A stretch of 64,000 nucleotides of DNA from JAYUJH01 sp043765375 (GTDB taxonomy: Bacteria; Pseudomonadota; Alphaproteobacteria; Rickettsiales; UBA998): NCBI GenBank assembly GCA_043765375.1, contig JAYUJH010000008.1:61367-125366 (forward strand), read 5' to 3'. This document shows positions 60,678 to 64,000 of the stretch, in pieces. Position numbers and translations under genes: made by a program. Under the pieces are notes generated by a model. The model searched no databases. It saw only the letters and a list, made by a program, of their open reading frames with translations, and had not been told where the DNA came from. Position 1 is the first letter of the stretch. Each line of letters starts with the position of its first letter.

Positions 60678-63515
60678 TTAATTCAACAATTCACGCAAAT
60701 CATAAAGCTGTTGCAAGGCGGCTTTGGGAGTTAATTCATCAATATTCAAGCCTTGCAATAATTCTAATGCTTGATACTGACCAGAACTTAAATCAATATT
60801 TTTACTTAATACAATATTTTCACTTATTGCAATCCTCGCATTTATTGCAACCCCTTCATTTAGCGCAACATCAGAACTTGTTGCCATTTCACCATTCATA
60901 TCATCGCTTGCATCACCCGACACATCATTCGCAAAAAGTGGCAAATCATGATGATTATTAACAGCATAATTCTCCATTTCTTGCAATAAATGCTTAGCTC
61001 GCTTAATGACAATTGGCGGCAATCCTGCCAATGCTGCCACATGCACCCCATAAGATTTATTAGCAATTCCTCGCCCCACTTGATGCAAAAACTTAACCTC
61101 CCCCTGCCATTCCTTCACCAACATTGTGTAACAACTAAGTGATGATAACCTCCCCGCTAGCTTGGTTAATTCATGATAATGCGTGGCAAATAATGCCCTG
61201 CAATTAATATGATTATGCAAATGCTCCACCACTGCACCAGCGATTGCCATACCATCATAGGTTGCCGTCCCCCGCCCTATTTCGTCCAAAATCACCAATG
61301 AACGGCTGGTTGCTTGGTTCAAAATGGTTGCCGTTTCCAACATTTCCACCATGAAAGTTGATTGCCCTCGTGCCAAATCATCAGCAGCACCAACACGGCT
61401 GAAACATTTGTCAATCACGCCAATGGTGGCTTCGTCCGCTGGAACATAACACCCCATATGAGCCATAATCGCAATCAACGCATTTTGACGCAAAAATGTG
61501 CTTTTCCCTGCCATGTTGGGGCCTGTGATGAGCCATAGCACATCCAAATCACCGAGCATACAATCATTATGAATGAAACTCTGTCCACGATATTTTTGCA
61601 TTTCCTCCACCACGGGGTGACGCCCCGCCACAATTTGCAACTCTTTGTTGTTGGTGATTTTTGGACGAGTATAACGGCGTGAATGTGCGATTTCTGCAAA
61701 TGCTAGCACTAAATCCAAATTAGCTATCGCCCGAGCTGATAGAATAATCGCATCAACTTGCGCCAAAATCATCACTCGCAATTCTTCAAAAATCTCTAAT
61801 TCTAGCTTTAATGCTTTTGATGCTGCATTAATGATTTTATGCTCTATCTCGCCAAGCTCCACCGTGCTATAACGCAAACAATCTGTTATAGTTTGACGGT
61901 GAATAAATGATACAGGAACATTTGCCTCAAATCTGCGGGCAATTTCCACAAAATAACCAAGAACATTATTATGCTTAACTTTCAATGATGGAATATTAGT
62001 TTTTTCGGCATAATCTGCCTGCATTTTGGCGATAACTCGCTTTGATTCATCACGCAATTCCCGAAACTCATCAAGGGCGGGGTGATATGCTGCTTTGATG
62101 AAACCGCCATCACGAATCATTAATGGCGGTTCAAGCGCAAGTGCTTTTTGCAACTGCTCTATCAATTCATCAAAACTTGCAATATCTGCAACAATTTTCT
62201 GCAATTCTAACGGTAGAAAACTATTTTGAGAATTATTTTGAAAACTATTTTGATATAGGGCAGTTTTGATAAAGCTGATAATTTGCAAACCCTGCATAAT
62301 CGCCACCATATCACGCGCACCGCCTTTGCCACCTCCCATTTGGCTGGTATGCAACCTGCCTATTGCTCGCTCCAAATCAGGAATTGGGCGCAATGTTTCA
62401 CGCATAGAACCACGTCCATCATAGTTAATTCCCCATTCAACCGCATCTAACCGCTTTTCTATCATCTCTTTGTTAGCAATTGGCTGACTTAAGCGCAAAC
62501 TAAGCAACCTTGCGCCAGCAGCCGTTACGGTTGCATCAAGTGTGCTAAGCAAGCTCCCTGACCGTTGCCCGCTTAATGTGTTATGCAACTCCAAATTACG
62601 CTTTGTTGCCGCATCTATTTGCATCACTGCGCCATAATGATGTTTAGTTGGCACATCAAGGCGGGGGCTAAATTGCTTTTGCGTCATTGAGATATAATCA
62701 CACAACACCCCGCAAGCTCGCATATCTGCATCGGTAAAATTATTATATGAGCATTTTGTATTATAGTATCGTTGCAATAATTGCGCTGAACTTGCTTGAT
62801 TATCCTCAATTATGGTGATGACTTTATCATATTCAAGCAAAATCTCTTTTAAGTTGTCATTTGCAAGCAATGATTTAGCGATTAATAATTCACTGGGAGG
62901 ATAACTTGAAAGAACTTCATTAATTCCATAGGCAGCAACTCCATTTACAGCCATTCCACGCTGGTGATTATTGCCATTATCCTCCACGCTAATTATGCCA
63001 AACTCTCCCGTGCTGATATCCGCCCATGCAACCGCATATTCTACCCCCACTTTGCTGATAATTACGATATAATTCGCTTGAGTTGGCTTTAATAACCCAG
63101 CTTCTGTAATTGTCCCCGCCGTGACAATTCGCACCACATCTCGGTGCATAATCGCCTTGTAACCCCGTTTTTTAGCATCTTCCGCCGTTTCCAACTGTTC
63201 GCATATTGCCACCTTCTCGCCCGCCGCAATCAACCGCTCCAGATACGCATCAGAGGAATGAACAGGCACGCCACACATTTGAATTGGCGCATTTTTGAAT
63301 GTCCCTCGTTTGGTTAAAGCAATATCCAAAATGCTAGCGGCTCGCACTGCATCTTCAAAAAACAACTCATAAAAATCACCCATGCGATAAAATAGCATCA
63401 TATCGTTATGGCGTGATTTTATTTCAAGATATTGCACCATTCCCGCCGAAATATTCTCGCCTTGATTGGCAGTTTGATTGATGTTTTTGCTAGATTGATT
63501 AGTATTTTGCTTCAT
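60678..63515 (-). CDS. mutS: DNA mismatch repair protein MutS
   Basis: From the ATG at 63515 the protein has 945 aa (an ATG at 63563 would add 16 residues; neither has a Shine-Dalgarno, and the extra stretch overlaps a repeat-like palindrome). The mismatch-contacting FYRMGDFYELF, with the Phe-x-Glu motif, is near the N terminus. The ATPase has Walker A GPNMAGKSTFLRQNA, Walker B LVILDEIGRGTATYDG and the signature FATHYHEL. MutS recognises mismatches and recruits MutL. It is longer than the usual 850-880 aa: about 50 residues of low-complexity sequence (ALNEGVAINARIAISENIVL) lie between the ATPase and the C-terminal tetramerisation helix. mutL is not in view. Confidence 0.96.
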   Translation of the reverse strand: MKQNTNQSSKNINQTANQGENISAGMVQYLEIKSRHNDMMLFYRMGDFYELFFEDAVRAASILDIALTKRGTFKNAPIQMCGVPVHSSDAYLERLIAAGEKVAICEQLETAEDAKKRGYKAIMHRDVVRIVTAGTITEAGLLKPTQANYIVIISKVGVEYAVAWADISTGEFGIISVEDNGNNHQRGMAVNGVAAYGINEVLSSYPPSELLIAKSLLANDNLKEILLEYDKVITIIEDNQASSAQLLQRYYNTKCSYNNFTDADMRACGVLCDYISMTQKQFSPRLDVPTKHHYGAVMQIDAATKRNLELHNTLSGQRSGSLLSTLDATVTAAGARLLSLRLSQPIANKEMIEKRLDAVEWGINYDGRGSMRETLRPIPDLERAIGRLHTSQMGGGKGGARDMVAIMQGLQIISFIKTALYQNSFQNNSQNSFLPLELQKIVADIASFDELIEQLQKALALEPPLMIRDGGFIKAAYHPALDEFRELRDESKRVIAKMQADYAEKTNIPSLKVKHNNVLGYFVEIARRFEANVPVSFIHRQTITDCLRYSTVELGEIEHKIINAASKALKLELEIFEELRVMILAQVDAIILSARAIANLDLVLAFAEIAHSRRYTRPKITNNKELQIVAGRHPVVEEMQKYRGQSFIHNDCMLGDLDVLWLITGPNMAGKSTFLRQNALIAIMAHMGCYVPADEATIGVIDKCFSRVGAADDLARGQSTFMVEMLETATILNQATSRSLVILDEIGRGTATYDGMAIAGAVVEHLHNHINCRALFATHYHELTKLAGRLSSLSCYTMLVKEWQGEVKFLHQVGRGIANKSYGVHVAALAGLPPIVIKRAKHLLQEMENYAVNNHHDLPLFANDVSGDASDDMNGEMATSSDVALNEGVAINARIAISENIVLSKNIDLSSGQYQALELLQGLNIDELTPKAALQQLYDLRELLN

Positions 63516-63524
63516 ATTTTTAGC

Positions 63525-63566
63525 TATAGCACTGATATTTGTGCAAATATAGTGTTTTTGCATTTG
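63525..63566. repeat. Palindromic segment at the mutS start with TATAG ends
   Basis: ATATTTGTGCAAATAT at 63535-63550 is a nearly perfect 16-base palindrome. Left of it is CTATAGCACT and right of it ATATAGTGTTTTTGCATTT, which resemble the ends of the hairpin family at 39.0-39.2 kb (TATAGCACTTT, TATAGTGTTTTTACTTTT). It may be a remnant of that family or an operator for mutS. Confidence 0.4.
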
Positions 63567-63691
63567 ACTTTTGTGATATTTATTCTTATTAATGTCATAA
63601 CTTCTTAAAATATTATTATTTTGAATATTTTTGCGTGAATGATTTTAATATTATTAACGCAAACATTCTTGAAAATAATGTAGTTTTAATT

Positions 63692-63768
63692 GGGTCTGTA
63701 GCTCAGTTGGTTAGAGCGTACGCCTGATAAGCGTAAGGCCGGTGGTTCAAGTCCACCTAGACCCACCA
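63692..63768 (+). tRNA. tRNA-Ile(GAT)
   Basis: A complete 77-base cloverleaf including the encoded CCA. The acceptor arm GGGTCTG pairs with TAGACCC, the D-loop reads AGCTCAGTTGGTTAGAGC, the anticodon loop CTGATAA gives anticodon GAT, and the T-arm GGTGGTTCAAGTCCACC is canonical. This tRNA reads AUC and AUU. It is not flanked by 16S or 23S rRNA, nor by tRNA-Ala, in the window. Confidence 0.97.
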
Positions 63769-64000
63769 TTTAATTATAATAACTATAACGATTATTTTAT
63801 TCACGGTTACCTCAAGTTCCAGCGTCACTCCAGCGGAGATTGCAACCCATTCAATGGCTGACTTTTGATAGCAAACTTATATGTTTTAACCCCCATAAAA
63901 TATGGCATTGACAATTAAAGATATATATTATTTATGGCGAAGTCTTTTTTTATCCATAGATATACGGAAAGCCTGAGCATTTTGATAGATTTGGAGTATC
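63769..64000. other. Right end: dispersed-repeat fragment and possible start of a gene
   Basis: GCGTCACTCCAGCGGAGATT at about 63818-63837, then GCAACCCATTCAATG, resembles the common short dispersed repeat type seen at 30.1 kb (GTCATACCAGTGAAGGCTGG). An ATG at 63934 opens a frame (MAKSFFIHRYTESLSILIDL) that runs 22 codons to the window edge without a stop. It has no ribosome-binding site, so whether it is a gene cannot be decided. Confidence 0.35.

Noticed and set aside
63934..64000. Partial gene at the right edge
   Set aside because: Only 22 open codons and no ribosome-binding site; cannot be supported as a gene.

Overview
The window reads as chromosomal DNA of an AT-rich alphaproteobacterium with a Gram-negative envelope. 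Supporting signs are the overlapping leuS-lptE-holA block, tolQRA, rapZ, a long-form hpf, argS-SPOR protein-nagZ, pssA-psd, the rlpA-dacA-tmk-holB run, a CpaA-like prepilin peptidase, a PmtA-like lipid methyltransferase and MotA/MotB. I did not compute base composition or compare with a database, so no genus is proposed. There are no rRNA genes, transposases, integrases or CRISPR arrays in view. One tRNA gene, tRNA-Ile(GAT), lies near the right end.

Layout. 1-6.1 kb: the tail of an unknown gene, a short glutamine-synthetase-like protein, and the minus-strand leuS-lptE-holA unit. leuS carries two in-frame clusters of GC-rich palindromic repeats. 6.2-15.3 kb: housekeeping genes (tolQRA, dcd, murA, murC) alternate with small AT-rich cassettes that look like defence or toxin-antitoxin genes: a DNA methyltransferase with a short nuclease, a Panacea (SocA/PanA-like) protein with a membrane partner, and a two-TM coiled-coil protein with the layout of putative AbiC proteins. 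15.3-24.9 kb: a response-regulator/RsbW-like ATPase, thrS, nrdB, a lipid methyltransferase, rapZ, hpf and several unknowns, including a 61-aa gene with a perfect Shine-Dalgarno and its own terminator. 25-30 kb: two exported cysteine-rich proteins of unknown function, the first with a long Gly/Leu/Asn repeat region. 30.3-34.4 kb: surface polysaccharide genes (an Alg8-like polymerising glycosyltransferase, a rhamnosyltransferase-like GT2, rfbC). 34.4-39.8 kb: argS, a SPOR protein and nagZ, followed by a cluster of long perfect hairpins. 39.8-49.4 kb: a membrane pentapeptide-repeat protein, motB-motA, a Tat-exported PhoX-like phosphatase, and pssA-psd. 49.5-63.6 kb: cell-wall enzymes (MltB-like, RlpA, DacA), tmk-holB, a K+/H+ antiporter, rluD, a prepilin peptidase and mutS.

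Functional threads. Much of the window serves the envelope: peptidoglycan precursors (murA, murC), remodelling and recycling (MltB-like, RlpA, DacA, NagZ, SPOR protein), Tol constriction motor, LPS assembly (lptE), phospholipids (pssA, psd, PmtA-like) and exopolysaccharide (Alg8-like, GT2, rfbC). DNA metabolism is represented by holA, holB, dcd, nrdB, tmk and mutS, and translation by leuS, thrS, argS, hpf and rluD.

The features least explained by known gene families are the stop-free repeat clusters inside leuS and their intergenic relatives, a separate family of long hairpins at 34.7 and 38.8-39.2 kb, and the exported two-gene cassette at 25-30 kb.
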